A stretch of DNA of 64,000 bases. Origin: Merluccius polli (Eukaryota; Chordata; Actinopteri; Gadiformes; Merlucciidae). Shown one piece after another: positions 10,501-31,069 of the stretch (positions are counted from its first letter, which is position 1; each line of letters opens with the position of its first letter). The translations under genes and the position numbers were made by a program. The stretch lies in assembly GCA_030340625.1 (NCBI GenBank), contig JAOPHQ010002303.1:153445-217444 (forward strand), read 5' to 3'. The notes under the pieces are model-generated. The model was not told the origin of the DNA. It searched no databases and was given only the letters and a program-made list of their open reading frames with translations.

Positions 10501-13500
10501 TTAATGTAACCATGATACGTGTTAGTTTAATGTAACCACGATACATGTTAGTTTAATGTCACCACGATACATGTTAGTTTAATATAAACATGATACATGT
10601 TAGTTTAATGTAACCATGATACATGTTAGTTTAATGTCACCACGATACATGTTAGTTTAATGTAACCACGATACATGTTAGTTTAATATAAACATGATAC
10701 ATGTTAGTTTAATATAAACATGATACATGTTAATTTAATGTAACCATGATACATGTTAGTTTAATACAAACATGATACATGTTAGTTTAATACAAACATG
10801 ATACGTGTTAGTTTAATGTAACCACGATACGTGTTAGTTTAATGTAACCACGATACATGTTAGTTTAATGTAACCACGATACATGTTAGTTTCATGTAAC
10901 CACGATACATGTTAGTTTCATGTAACCATGATACATGTTAGTTTCATGTAACCATGATACATGTTAGTTTCATGTAACCATGATACATGTTAGTTTCCTG
11001 TAACCATGATACATGTTAGTTTCATGTAACCATGATACATGTTAGTTTCATGTAACCATGATACATGTTAGTTTCATGTAACCATGATACATGTTAGTTT
11101 AATACAAACATGATACATGTTAGTTTAATGTAACCGTGATACATGTTAGTTTAATGTAACCATGATACATGTTAGTTTAATGTAACCATGATACATGTTA
11201 GTTTAATGTAACCGTGATACATGTTAGTTTAATGTAACCATGATACATGTTAGTTTCATGTAACCATGATACATGTTAGTTTAATACAAACATGATACAT
11301 GTTAGTTTAATGTAACCATGCTACATGTTAGTTTAACATAAACATGCTACATGTAAGTTTAATGTAACCATGATACATGTTAGTTTAATATAAACATGAT
11401 ACGTGTTAGTTTAATGTAACCATGATACATGTTAGTTTAATGTAACCATGATACATGTTAGTTTAATATAAACATGATACGTGTTAGTTTAATGTAACCA
11501 TGATACATGTTAGTTTAATGTAACCATGATACATGTTAGTTTAATGTAACCACGATACATGTTAGTTTAATGTAACCATGATACATGTTAGTTTAATGTA
11601 ACCATGATACATGTTAGTTTAATTTCAACACTTACCTGATATTTTCTTTCTCTTAACAGTGAGTATGATTGCTGATATTATTGCTAACATTACTAATATG
11701 AGTCCTGGTATTATTCCTGGCACTAGTCTAGTGTTTACATCATGTTTTCCACATTCAGAGTCAGTTGAATCACTTCCTGGTTGAATCTGTTTCAGTCCCA
11801 TAGATTCACATCTGAAATGAGAAGGACAAAACCACATAGTTTCAGGGTAGTTTCGTGGCTAAGGGCCGGCTAGTACATTGGGTGTTTGACTCCTGGTCCA
11901 AAGGTACTGGGTTTGATCCCCAATGTTGTGAATATCAGGATGGTCTCACAAGGCTACCTAACCCCTTACTCGCGTGGGGAGGGGTTTCTCTGGTGAAAAG
12001 TAGTGGAATTTAATTTAATTTAATTGAAAAACCGAAAATTCACAAGTGCGTATTGAACCGTGGATGGTGTACCGTACGGTACAATATTATATTGAGAGCC
12101 GTGGCATCCCTAATACATTCTCAGTACAGGCCAATAAGAACCCATACCAGTACATATTGCCCGGGCCTAATGCTAAAGCTACCATGAATGTACTTATAAA
12201 TAAATCAACTATAATCTACACTTACTTTGTGTGGGGCTGGCAAGACGATGATGTGCCATTGGAGAATGTCCCATCAGTACACTGAAGGCACTCTGTGTCT
12301 TTATCTGCTGTTCCTGTATAAATATACATGTTTTATTGAAACACAACCATTCAAGTTAAAATATCAAAACTCAGCAGAGAATTGTAATTCAAAGAGGTTT
12401 CTGGCTATTGAGTCATTGCCAGACTGTTGTAGATGATTCAGGAGTAACTTAGACACTAATACATTCAATGTTAAGAAGCTGGATGGCCCTTATAGGGCTG
12501 AATAGATTCAGTAGATGGGTTTTCTAGCTGTTATTTAAAGTTAACACCAACCTCTTTGGCTGATGTATTGACCAGGACTGCAAACCATGTGTTTCTGAGC
12601 TGCAATACAGCCAACTTTGTTGGAGTCAATACAGAAGTATCCGTCCAGGTTCTCACACAGAGCATCTGATGTTGATGTACAAACCTTCTTCACCTTCAGG
12701 CCGAGACCTGTCAACCACCATGCAGAGAAACCGGAGAGGATTAAAAGGTTGTCTGAGGAAGTCTTTGATGATAAAAACTTGAGGAAAAGTAGGTGAATGT
12801 GCATTTGTGTGGTTTCTAGTTGTCATGTGGTGGGACAGACACGGTTATCCTCAATAATCCTAAACTCTCATGTTTCTCATTCATGCCCTGTCACTTTTTG
12901 CCCACACATTCCTAGCTAGCTGTTCGTAGCTAGCGCTCCACATGTAGTCCAGTTAAACTTCAAATACATAGCCTACATACCCTAACCCTCAAAAGGGAGG
13001 AGGAAAGTATTCAGGCCAATATCTAATGTTGAATATTATTCAGGGACTTGGAGGTAAAATAATCAGTCAGAGTAGTCCAAATTTACCTGCATTACAATTT
13101 GTACATAAATAGCATTGTTCTCGACCGTTGACGTTGTCTTGGTATGTTCCTTCTGTGCAAGGTCTACACGATGTACCTGTGAATTCTGTGCAATGCTGTT
13201 TTACATACATTCCTGTTGGAAAGAAAATGTTGGTCAATTGACAAAAACAAACAAACAAATCAAAACAAATCCAAATTAGAGAAATCAAAACTCAAAATCA
13301 AACATTTTGATTCATTTAATCAGATTTAGTTAGCTAGCTAATTCAGACGTTCAGTGGGCTGCATTCAGGACAATTACAACTTGATTTAGTCAGCAAGTTA
13401 GTTCAGATATTTGACTCTTACCAGCTGGACAGGCAGGGCAACAGTCTTCTCCTACTCTGTATTCTGTCCGGCGACAATTTGCTGATGCAAAAGCATTGCC

Positions 13501-13566
13501 AATGAAATACATATGAAATAAAACTAAATATATTATGAATATGAATTGAACATTGAAAAACATCAT
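7501..13566 (-). CDS. TNFRSF14-like receptor, copy 1 (six exons)
   Basis: Predicted minus-strand join: 13566-13422, 13212-13087, 12707-12552, 12313-12226, 11811-11636, 7550-7501 (741 nt, 246 residues). All introns are GT-AG and phases match. Exon 1 starts at two adjacent ATGs and gives a hydrophobic signal peptide, then CRRTEYRVGEDCCPACPAG, the first half of cysteine-rich domain 1. Exons 2-4 give the CxxCxxG-rich remainder (CRPCTEGTYQDN, CENLDGYFCID, DTECLQCTDG). Exon 5 gives CESMGLKQIQPGSDSTDSEC and a transmembrane helix (VPGIIPGLILVMLAIISAII) with basic stop-transfer KRKK. The family is HVEM/TNFRSF14-like cell-surface cytokine receptors. The inferred tail is only about 22 residues with no death domain or obvious TRAF site. 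Intron 5 is filled by a 3.9-kb minisatellite. The extracellular and membrane exons are well supported; the terminal exon is tentative. CD40-type is the main alternative. Confidence 0.8.
7740..11625. repeat. 26-bp minisatellite array I (about 150 copies)
   Basis: Tandem 26-base units built on ATACATGTTAGTTTAATGTA plus ACCATG occupy nearly all of receptor intron 5, starting about 10-20 bases from the exon 5 donor (11635). Sub-variants (ATACGTG, TTTAAACATG, TTTCATG) are ordered in blocks. Rare variants recur 54-56 units apart (for example TAATCATG at 8921 and 10325, exactly 1404 bases), showing a higher-order duplication of about 1.4 kb. Confidence 0.97.
11845..11970 (+). mobile_element. tRNA-derived SINE fragment
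   Basis: TGGCTAAGGGCCGG (A-box-like) and GGGTTTGATCCCC (B-box-like) mark a tRNA-derived head. The same element is longer at 25780-25965. Here it is joined to TTACTCGCGTGGGG, which in the second gene copy lies 3.7 kb further on. Confidence 0.65.
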
Positions 13567-14536
13567 GGCTGTCGAGTTTGTATTCGAGCTTCAACCATCA
13601 AACTGTTTAACAGATGTTGATGGCAGCAGTGTTGTGTGGTTGTGCTTTAAGGCAAAGTAAGGTTTATTGTTTTGGTTTAATCATTTAAAATCTATGGGCC
13701 AAGCACGCCATCCATTGGCTGCCATATCAGCATTGCCAAGCGGTGCCACCACATTTTTGAAGGTCTGAAATATCTGGGGAGAGATTTAAGAAACAGCAGT
13801 TGTGAAAAGACATGTGAAAAGACTGCATAACCATTTAGTGTTGAATTGTGGAGTTAGACTGTTTTTCTATTTTATGGGTTTAAAGGTTTTCAAGTAGGTG
13901 AATTCAAGTTTCAATTTTAGTGTTGGCCACATTTGTATGTTAATTAATTAATTTTCTATCATCCGAATACATGCATAGTCGTGACAGCAAGGCCCGGATC
14001 TAGCACTACCAACAACAGGAGTGGAGACCATGGGTGGGGGACCAGACTGGACCTTCACCCTCTCCCTGGACATATTATATTAATAAAATGTTTGGTTGAA
14101 TGCAATTGGTTGCCTTGTATATTCTGTACTATTGACCAAACTTCTTTCTCTACTTAAATTGAGCAGCTGCTGGCATGATTGATATTTAGATAACCAGAAG
14201 TGCAAAAGAAGCAGTGAAGTGCAGTGTAATGTACATATGTATAATATATAAATAGAATAAACAGTAAGGGTGGGCATGAATGTGCAATACAGTATTAACA
14301 GAATGAACAGTATGAACAGAGTGGTATGAATACACTAAGTGTGAACCACTGGCGGACCCATGGTTGAAAAAAAGAAAGTGCCCTCTAGATTAGCGAAAGT
14401 CCTATTGGCTAAATTATGATGACGTGCCCTCTGAAGCGAGACAATTAGATGTATGTTAATGAGGGCCCTTCATACTGTGTAAATGAATACATTTACATTA
14501 TGTATGCATTCATATGTTTCCTAACTGTTCACTACG
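13567..14536. other. 5' flank of receptor copy 1, no gene
   Basis: Homologous to 31070-31935 and 32674-32720 upstream of receptor copy 2. The second copy has a hAT insertion that is absent here near 14341. No further exon recognised; promoter elements are not obvious. Confidence 0.5.
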
Positions 14537-16380
14537 TTATGGGAACAGTCCCCCTTCCCTCCACAATCAAACAGGAAAACCCATTAATGCTGTCTCTCTG
14601 CCACTCCCCAGAAATGCTGTTATATATACTGTATATTGAATATAAGTTGTTTTTAATGAGTTCCCCTTCCTCAGCTCATAAAGCAGAAAAGTAAAAGCTG
14701 ACATCAAAGTTACTCCAGACTATTTCTGCTCCCTCTTCAAACCATACTTCACGCCAGGTAACTAATGCTGACTGGTGTTACAGTCCATGACATTTACCAA
14801 CCAGTTACACTTTTCTTGATGTGGAAAACTATATTTTAATGAGACAAACCCTGCCAGGAACATTCAGACTGAAACAGACCAGTTTTAAATGGACTTCATT
14901 TCCTCCCATACAACTTGATTTGACTCTATTTAGGTTGGACCAACAAATCCTCAATTTTGCAGTCACACGGATGGGATACACAGTCAGACGTGTTGCTATG
15001 GTGATGTCGTAGTGTGAAGTGTGTGAAGAAGCTACATGCATGAGGAAGCTACGTAACATCTGGTTGGAAACTCCGGAGGACGGCAAAAAGTTATAACGAT
15101 ATATAAAAAGTTAAAATATATATATGTCTTTTATTGTGGTGTCTTTTGTCTTGACTGACCTGAACAAAATGAATTTCCCTTGTGGACAATAACGAACATC
15201 TAATCTAATCTAAATCGGCTTCCGCAAGAGACTCAAGACTCACCTGTTCAGAGTCCACCTGGACACGCCCAGCCTCATTCCTCTACCCCCCCCCCCCCCC
15301 CACACACACACACACACACACACACTACTACTAATAAAAAACTACTTTGCAATGATTGTGTTTGTATGTCCTGGCTCTTACTTTGATATTCTGCTCTTAG
15401 TATTTCCACCCTCATCGCTGCTGTATGCTAGCTATGGGCTAACTTAGCTACTAGGCTAGCTATGGGCTAACTTAGCTACTAGGCTAGCTATGGGCTAACT
15501 TAGCTACTGGGGGATTGAAACTCGTTGTAGTGAAATCCTTACTCCACTGATAGTGGTCTGCTGTTGCACTGTCTCCTAACTAATGTACTTATTGTAAGTC
15601 GCTTTGGACAAACGCGTCTGCTAAATGCCCTAAATGTCTAAAACATAACATCATAACTGTTACATTGGTAATAAAGACACGTACTGCTTAGAAAGAGAAA
15701 CTAATACTTTACCTGCTGGTCCAGCGATGGTAATGAAGTGAAGCCCAGAGTTCATCGATTAAACCAAACAACCAACGGGTGACATTAATAAAAACGAGCT
15801 TATTGTTATCTTATTATCTATAAATAACGTCCTTCCCACTGTAACCTCGACGCGACACTAATATCTTGCTGCTGGTAGACTTTAAATATTTAGGTTTCGT
15901 TTTCAGGCGTCACGTGACTCCTCCCCCCGTCTCCTCCTCCCCCTCTCCGCCTCCTCGTTTTCATTTTGAGAGCGAATTGCCCCACAATATGAATATATTT
16001 TGATTATGACTTATATTTTGTTGGTAACCGTTCAAGGGCGTGCTTTACCAAATACATTTGGTGGTGCTGTGGTTTATTATAAGCTGCCGCTCAGCAGTGT
16101 AATATTCAGTTGTCAATACCTTTTTCACATCACACTGATAAACCTTTGCTGAAAAAATGGCGCGTATCTGGACATGTTGTTGTGTTGTTTATTTGGTCGT
16201 CATGTCACTGTTCCTGTTGCTCATCCTCTAGTGGAGGGAGAGCGGACGACTGTTGGTCTGACTTCAGTGGAGAGGTCACTCCACAGAGTCGTGGGATTGC
16301 ACCATCACTGCACAATGGATGCATTAGTTATATACAGTTTCAGCACCCCAACTCAAAACACCTTCCTGCAGCCCTGGGAG
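14537..16380. repeat. Upstream-flank segment, copy B
   Basis: Same block as copy A and the copy at 34096-35797. It includes the uninterrupted hAT target GGGAACAGTCCCC near 14540, a piece resembling an L2-type LINE 3' region (about 15215-15270, GAGACTCAAGACTCACCTGT), a C14-(CA)n tract (15287-15326), three direct GCTAGCTATGGGCTAACTTA repeats (15427-15510) and the L2/V-SINE tail (15591-15640). Confidence 0.8.
16157..16231 (+). CDS. Small hydrophobic ORF (24 codons), duplicated at 35573
   Basis: ATG opens MARIWTCCCVVYLVVMSLFL plus four residues, then TAG. The peptide resembles a signal peptide or single membrane helix. It is preserved without change in the paralogous flank at 35573-35647, but the surrounding DNA is also nearly identical, so this is weak evidence of selection. 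It could be a secretory-signal exon of an unrecognised plus-strand gene, an upstream ORF, or chance. No family recognised. Confidence 0.2.
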   Translation: MARIWTCCCVVYLVVMSLFLLLIL

Positions 16381-17050
16381 TACATAACAATCACCATCTA
16401 TGACATAATATCATGACATGACAATCACCATCTATGACATAATATCATGACATAACAATCACCATCTATGACATAATATCATGACATAACAATCATCATC
16501 TATGACATAATATCATGACATAACAATCATCATCTATGACATAATATCATGACATAACAATCATCATCTATGACATAATATCATGACATAACAATCATCA
16601 TCTGTGACATAATATCATGACATAACAATCACCATCTATGACATAATATCATGACATAACAATCATCATCTATGACATAATATCATGACATAACAATCAC
16701 CATCTATGACATAATATCATGACATAACAATCACCATCTATGGCATAATATCATGACATAACAATCACCATCTATGACATAATATCATGACATAACAATC
16801 ACCATCTATGGCATAATATCATGACATAACAATCACCATCTATGACATAATATCATGACATAACAATCACCATCTATGACATAATATCATGACATAACAA
16901 TCATCATCTATGACATAATATCATGACATAACAATCATCATCTATAACATAATATCATGACATAACAATCATCATCTATGACATAATATCATGACATAAC
17001 AATCATCATCTATAACATAATATCATGACATAACAATCATCATCTATGGC
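16381..17050. repeat. 34-bp minisatellite, array 1 (about 20 copies)
   Basis: Tandem 34-base units contain CATAACAATCACCATCTATG followed by ACATAATATCATGA, with CACC/CATC and GAC/GGC/AAC variants. The paralogous array is at 35798-36660. Confidence 0.95.
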
Positions 17051-17508
17051 GCACATACTGCTTGTGCTTACAAACTATGACATACACATCTACAATTCAT
17101 AACAGTACACTAAATAGAAACCCTACATTACTGACAGACTGTACATGAATGATTATGTGACATTGACCCACCTGAAAGAATACATTTAAAAAAGACAAGT
17201 GAGTCGGCTGGTCTTCAGCGGCTTTACTGGTTAACTGCCGACTGAAGAACGCAGCGCAGCCCACAGCTAATATTCCCGCGGGTGGTCTCGTGCCTTTAAT
17301 ACTCTAAATAGAAATGCTTAAAATTGAATGTGGGGTGTCTGTAAAAATGCAAAATAAAGTGCATACATATAAAATAACACTTTTGTTTTTTGCTATTGAG
17401 AATTTTTTTATTATGGGTTTTTACAACATACAAACAGATCCCACACACATACAGGACAAAAATAAAATAATAAATAAATAAAAAATGAGAGCAAAAGTGC
17501 CATACAAA

Positions 17509-18229
17509 TCAATTCATGAGGCTGTTGTAGACAATGTCCCAGTGGTCATCCAAATTTTGGTCAAAGTCTTTTAGCAGGCATGCTGCCCTTTCCATATTCA
17601 GGAGATCTAAAAACTCTCCCAACCATGACTCTCTGGTAAAGCATCCCGGCTTGCGAACTTTCCAGTTCATAAGAACAAGTCTTTTAATGGTGAGACAGCC
17701 CAAAGTCCAGAGCCTGTCTACTGTGGTTCCCGGAGTGTTGACTGGTCTCTTGCCAAGTAGGCACGTTGTTGGACAGATGGGGAACTTAACCTTGAAAAGT
17801 GATGACATATGATATAGCGTCTAACCAGAGTGATTTGACTGCTGGACAGTCCCACAGTAAATGAAGCAATGTGCCTCGAGAGCCACAGTTGTGCCAGCAT
17901 AAGTCTTGGTGTTCCTTATTCATTTTAGATAATGTAACAGGGGTGATATAAGCTCTACATAAAATCTTGTACTGTACAATTCTAAATCTCACACATTTCG
18001 AAGCATACAATGCAGATCTCCAGATACCATTCCACTGAGAAGGTGTTAACGATGTATCAAGATCATGTTCCCAAGCCAGCTGAACAGGAGCATAGGCACC
18101 GGGGGCAGGTCTAAACAATGTGCTATAAATGTTGGAGACTGTGCCTTCCGACAGGGTTGCCTTCCTTAATCGTACATCCCAATCAGGGCAAGAGGCAGGA
18201 GCAGCGCCTTCTTTACATTTCCTATTCAT
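17509..18229 (-). pseudogene. LINE ORF2 C-terminal region (zf-RVT type)
   Basis: Two overlapping frames (18229-17786 and 17808-17509). The first holds CWHNCGSRGTLLHLLWDC, the Cys/His motif of the zf-RVT region C-terminal to L1 reverse transcriptases. The frame change around 17800 breaks the protein. Confidence 0.7.
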
Positions 18230-18280
18230 GATGGATGCTATCTGTGCATAAGTTAGAAATGAGGACTTTGTGATATGAAA

Positions 18281-19725
18281 TTAATTTTTAATTTGTTGAA
18301 AAGATAGAAGAGAATCACTAAAGATTTGCCCAACCGTTAGTATGCCATGTTGCTGCCAGATTTTGTTATTTAAGGTGCCATCTCCAGTTGAAAAAATGGG
18401 GTTACACCAGATGGGGCATGATGGGAGAGAGAGCCCCTCAATACCAAGACTAATACAAGTCTCCCATGCAGCTGCTTCACGATAGAGCAAGAGAACCTAA
18501 TAATGATATTGTCCAGCTGTGGAGGGGGATTGGGACAGTACCATAGGGATGCCAATGATAAGGTCTTATTACAGTATTCAGTATTTCCGCTCTGCCCCAC
18601 AAAGACAGTGGCAGAGCTGTCCATCTGATGATGTCATTCTTGATGGACTGAAGAATGGTAGGGCCATTTAAACTGAAGATTTTAGTGATGGGAGAAATTA
18701 TGGTAATGCCTAAGTATTTAATTCCATTTGTTTTCCAAAGAAAGGGGGCGCCCTTTAAATCAGATTTAAATGTATAGGAATTAAGTGGTATTGCCTCACT
18801 TTTGTTCCAATTAATGTTAGAACCAGAAAAAACTGCTGAATAAATTAACCAATTCAAGAACTGCTGGTATAGAGGATGCTGGTTTACTTAAAGTGAGTAA
18901 TATATCATCTGCATACATATTCAATTTAAAACTATATCCAGAGAGGACCACACCAGATATATCAGCACTGGAACGTATTGCACACGCTAAGGGTTCAAGA
19001 GCAATAATAAAGAGCAAGGGACTGACAGGAGAGCCCTGTCTTACTCCTCTTTGGAGAGCAAAGGGCTTGGAGATTAAGCCATTGGTTTTAACAGAGGAGA
19101 ATGGGGAGCAGTAAAGAGCTTTCACCCAATTTATAAATTGTGAACCAAAACCAAATTTTTTGAATGTATAAAATAAATATGGCCATAATATCTTATCAAA
19201 TGCTTTTTCAGCATCTAAAGATGCTGCAATGACTGAGGAGTTACTGGAACCAGCATGTAACATAATCTGAAAGGCCCTACGCATGTTGTTTGAGGAAAGA
19301 CGACCTGGGGTAAAACCTACTTGGTCTGGGTGGATTATGGATGAAACTGCCTTCTCCAGACGGAGTGCTAGGATCTTAGCAAGAATCTTATAATCACAGT
19401 TTATTAAACTTAAAGGACGGTAGTTACTCATCTGAACTGGGTCTTTACCTGGTTTGGGTAACAGGGAGATAATAGCATTACACATAGATGGGGGCATTGA
19501 TTTGGAATCCAATATTTGGTTAAATAATAGCAGCAAGAATGGAGAAAGCTGTTCTTTAAAACATTTATAAAACTCAATTCCCAAGCCGTCGTTCCCTGGA
19601 GCTTTACCTGAAGCCATTTTCATAATTGCCGTCTTAATTTCAATTTGTGTGAGAGGGGCGTCAAGTGCGTCCCTTTCAGCTGGACCAACCCTCGGCAAAT
19701 GTAGCCCTTTAAAGAAGCTGTTCAT
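18281..19725 (-). pseudogene. LINE reverse transcriptase domain, frameshifted
   Basis: The main frame (19725-18817) shows the ordered RT motifs GKAPGNDGLGIEFYK, NYRPLSLINCDYKILAK, DQVGFTPGR, SLDAEKAFDK, GVRQGSPVSPLL and the catalytic YADD. It continues into 18857-18477 and then 18490-18281 after frame changes. RT copies element RNA at a nicked genomic target. The catalytic box is intact but the protein is broken. Confidence 0.85.
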
Positions 19726-20204
19726 TTCAGCAGTGTTATCACAGCTCTCTGCACTATAGAGTTAAGAGTAATAATTTTTAAAAGATTCATTGATTGAGGC
19801 AGCATCACATTGTAGCTTTCCGTCCTCGTCTCTAATTGCTGGGATAGTCTATTTTCTATACACTTTAATCTATGGGCTAACATTTTCCCTGCTTTATCTC
19901 CACATTCAAAATAACCTCTACGCAGTCGGAAGAGAGCAAATGCTGTCTCCTCATGAATTGGCCTTTGCAAGTCAGCCCTGGTGGCGAGTAATACATTTCT
20001 CAGATCTGTATTAGATGGATCCAGCATGTGCTGTTCCTCTAAACTCTTAAGTTTTCTGTTTAATTGGGATTCAACCCTCTCACGGTCCCTTTTCACCCCA
20101 GATGCGAAGCTGATTAACCAGCCCCTGCAGGTTGCCTTAAATGCCTCCCAGACAGTGGCAGCACATGATACAGAATTAAGGTTTATCTCAAAGAACTCAG
20201 GAAT

Positions 20205-20939
20205 TCACTTTTTTATAAGAGAGGTAAAGTTTTCCTTTTTAAGAAGTGATGTATTAAGTCGCCACTGCCTTGATTTACAAGGGTTGGCCATAGGGAAGAA
20301 TGTGACAGAGACTAGGGCGTGGTCACTTACAGCAAAAGTGTCCATCTTAATATCAATAACATTTTGAACTAGATTTGAAGACATCATAATATAATCTATT
20401 CTGGAGTAGGAATTGCGCGCGCCAGAATAGAAAGAATACTCTCGAGCCGTTGGATTGATCAGGCGCCACACATCTATTACAGCAAGCTGAGTTTGAAACT
20501 CCTTAAATGCTGCTGATACCTGCTTATCTGAGGGGAGAGGGGGACTAGATCGGTCTAATGTAGGATCACAAACAGAGTTAAAATCACCACCTATTATAAG
20601 AGGGCCCTCCATAAACTGAGATATCACTGGACACAGAGAAGCAAAAAACATAGACTGTTGTGTGTTTGGGGCATACAGGTTCACAAGGGTCAATTTTTCA
20701 TTATGTAAGCAGCCTGAGGTGATAACATATCTCCCATCGTTATCATGATGCATACTGGAAAATTTAAAGGGCAGTTTTTTTAAAATTAAAATACTAACAC
20801 CTCTGCTTCCCTTTGAACCAGGAGAGGAGAACACCTGCCCGACCCATTTCTGTCTCAGCTTGTTTGATTCTGTGGCGTTCAGATGGGTCTCCTGCAGCAT
20901 GGCAATGTCACAATTAAGAGAGTTAAGATACATCAACAT
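20205..20939 (-). pseudogene. LINE AP-type endonuclease domain
   Basis: A 244-codon frame carries LQETHL, GGDFN, SRIDYIMM and SDHALVSVTF, the metal-binding and catalytic signatures of APE-type endonucleases of L1-clade LINEs. Upstream in the same frame NNPIKRYQM resembles the usual start of the domain. A separate frame, 20096-19722, carries the linker between endonuclease and RT. Confidence 0.85.
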
Positions 20940-21050
20940 TTGGTATCGTTTAATTGGATTGTTGATTCCATTTATTCAGACTAACCAGAATAATTTTGTT
21001 CAATCGACTATCCATAATATAACAAATGCATCATGTGAATCAAGATACTG

Positions 21051-22084
21051 ATGCGCACCATAAGTAACCGCAAGTGTGCACCAGGAGAGACAGCATCCTC
21101 GTATACACCCAGAGCCCGCTGCAGGACATGGCATATGAACATGAACTTGATGAGGAAGACACTCTTGCAACAATAGAGGAAAGGGATATATAAACACCAT
21201 TTAACAAAGGAAAAAAAACAATTAATAGACAAAGACATAACGGCCAATTGGCCAGATCTGGCTAACAAGCCAGCTGGTGGGACACAAACTCCCATATCCG
21301 CGATGATGCGGTGAAAGCACAGCTAGAGCCCAGCTTCCCCTTTTCATATGCATACAGTACAACTCAAATTTATTTCCCCTAAATTATTAAATGTGTATAA
21401 GTAATTATAATAATTATTGTTGGCTCCCTGAATGGGTCAGAGCAATTATCATGTCTATTTTAGCAATCATGGGGAATACAAATACAAATGTGAAATAACA
21501 CATTTAAGTGGCAATAATATATAAATATCCTCTGTGCCACAACTACAATACCACAATGTATGATTGTAGAATCCCCTCAGAGTATGCAATGAATAAACTT
21601 TAAAAGGTAACGTTAACTAATTAAACATAAGTAAATGTAAGTAGACTAGAGACAAAGAGACTAGAGTGTGTGGCTGCAGGTGACTCTTCCCAGGTCTACT
21701 TTTACAACAGAGTTGTCAGTTGACCCCCCTCTGACCGGGAGACAAAAAGGGGGTAAAGATGTGTGTTTAGACTCATTGGGTGCTTACATTATCTTGCTGT
21801 GTAATTGACAACTGCAGGGGGCCATAAACAAGTTAATCCCAGTGTCGGCAGGATGCTTACGTGAGTGTCTAGGTGATTTAGCCACCCTGACCTGTGACCC
21901 TGTCCTGTTCCTCTCTGGGCAACCCTGAGAATCTAAATATATTGGGGGCACTAAACATCTGAGGTTTATTTATATAAGAGTTTCCCCATCTGTGGTTCTC
22001 TGTATTTCTCCACACATTAGATTCATATAGCATAATGGCAAGATATTAATTACGTATTATCATTAAATGTAAGGGTACATTTCT
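21051..22084. other. No gene recognised
   Basis: Moderately AT-rich single-copy-looking sequence between the LINE and the partial flank copy. Short frames show no family features. It may include the diverged 5' part of the LINE up to about 21300. Confidence 0.4.
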
Positions 22085-22690
22085 CCCACACCTGCTGGTC
22101 CAGCGATGGTAATGAAGTGAAGCCCAGAGTTCATCGATTAAACCAAACCAACGGGTGACATTAGGCAAGGCAAGGCAAGGCAGCTTTATTTATATAGCGC
22201 ATTTCATACACAATGGCAACTCAATGCGCTTTACATAGAACAATAAGAATTGAAATACAAATTAGAATAATAATAATAGTAATAAAAAGCAATAAAAAAT
22301 ACAAGAATAAAAGAATAGAAAGAAATAAAGTACTATAAGAGCAGCATAAACTCATGATTTAAAAGGACATAGTGCAATTAAATTTACAATTTAAAGTGCT
22401 TAGAACAAGCTCAATCATAAGCACAGGAGAAGAGAAGTGTTTTTAACTTGGATTTAAAAATGCTCACAGTTGGGGCTGATTTCAGTTCAGCTGGTAGTTT
22501 GTTCCAGTGTTGTGCAGCATAACAGCTAAAAGCTGCTTCACCATGTTAAAAACGAGCTTATTGTCAGCTTATTATCTATAAGTAAGGTTTAGGACTCATC
22601 ATCCTTCCCACGGTAACCGTGACGTCACACTAATCCTGCCACAGGTAGACTTGGCTTCACCTGTCTAGTGGGAGGAGCTTGTACTAATAG
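22085..22690. repeat. Partial upstream-flank copy C with retroelement insertion
   Basis: CCTGCTGGTCCAGCGATGG through GGGAGGAGCTT matches copy A (1527-1690) and parts of B and D. It is split at GACATTA by an insertion at about 22162-22545. It contains CRE TGACGTCA at 22620-22627. It implies another unit once lay here. Confidence 0.75.
22162..22545 (-). mobile_element. Truncated non-LTR-type fish repeat insertion
   Basis: It begins with GGCAAGG repeats and GCAGCTTTATTTATATAGCG and ends ACAGCTAAAAGCTGCTTCACC. This is the well-known fish repeat in which an A/T-rich 3' end with short tandem bases reads on the opposite strand. The three other flank copies read GACATTAATAAAAACG without it, so the empty site is visible; the target duplication is short, possibly TTA. 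Confidence 0.7.
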
Positions 22691-23109
22691 ACACACCTGG
22701 ACGGCTCTACAACAGGAGCTATAGGACACTGTGCATGTGGCCCATCATTCCTGTACTTAGCAAGTCAAAAGGAGAATTATTTAGTTTTCACCGTCTCTTC
22801 GACTGGTTTTGTAACTTGGTGTTAAAAGTTGCTGTCAAGCAAATTCAGAGATGTGTTTCTGAACACATTACACACGTTAGAAAGAAGAATTGGTGAAAAC
22901 ATGTGAAGACTTTTCGCCATTGTTGCGTCCAGCAGGTTGACTCTCGGGGAGGTCAGTGTCCTCCGAGAATGGGACTGTGGTTCCGGTTGGTCCGACCTGT
23001 AGGCGGACCAGTCCAATAACACTGCTAGGAGGAGCGTCCGTTGTTCAGGTCACAGTGGTATTTAACACTTGAGAGGCTTGGACCAGTTCGGGTCCGAGTT
23101 CGGGGTCGA

Positions 23110-23332
23110 GGCCGCTCAGCTCCCCGGCGCCTTCCCGGCGTCACGCGGCTCCTCCTCCCCAGCGTCACGCGGCGGCTCCTCCTCCCCGGCGTCACGCGGC
23201 GGCTCCTCCCCAGCGTCACGCGGCGGCTCCTCCTCCCCGGCGTCACGCGGCTCCTCCTCCCCGGCGTCAGGCGGCGGCTCCTCCACCCCGGTGTCACGCG
23301 GCGGCTCCTCCTCCCCGGTGTCACGCGGCGGC

Positions 23333-23345
<13 letters not shown>
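23110..23345. repeat. GC-rich minisatellite of about 24-30 bp units
   Basis: About nine variable-length units of the type CCGGCGTCACGCGGCGGCTC plus CTCCTCC. On the minus strand one frame gives repeats of DAGEEEPPR. In the phase dictated by exon 5 of the receptor gene, reading stops at 23333, just inside the array. Confidence 0.9.

Positions 23346-31069
<7,724 letters not shown>

Larger units (their letters stand above)
17395..21050 (-). mobile_element. L1-clade non-LTR retrotransposon, frameshifted, 5'-truncated
   Basis: The minus strand encodes, in order, an AP-endonuclease, a linker, a reverse transcriptase and a C-terminal zinc-finger region of an L1-type ORF2, broken over several frames. 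The 3' end is A-rich near 17395-17410. No ORF1 is visible upstream of about 21050. The element sits between two receptor units and is absent from the matching position of the other units. Retrotransposition-incompetent as sequenced. Confidence 0.85.

Noticed and set aside
7740..11625. CRISPR-like array
   Set aside because: Units are contiguous 26-base repeats with no unique spacers, in a vertebrate intron.
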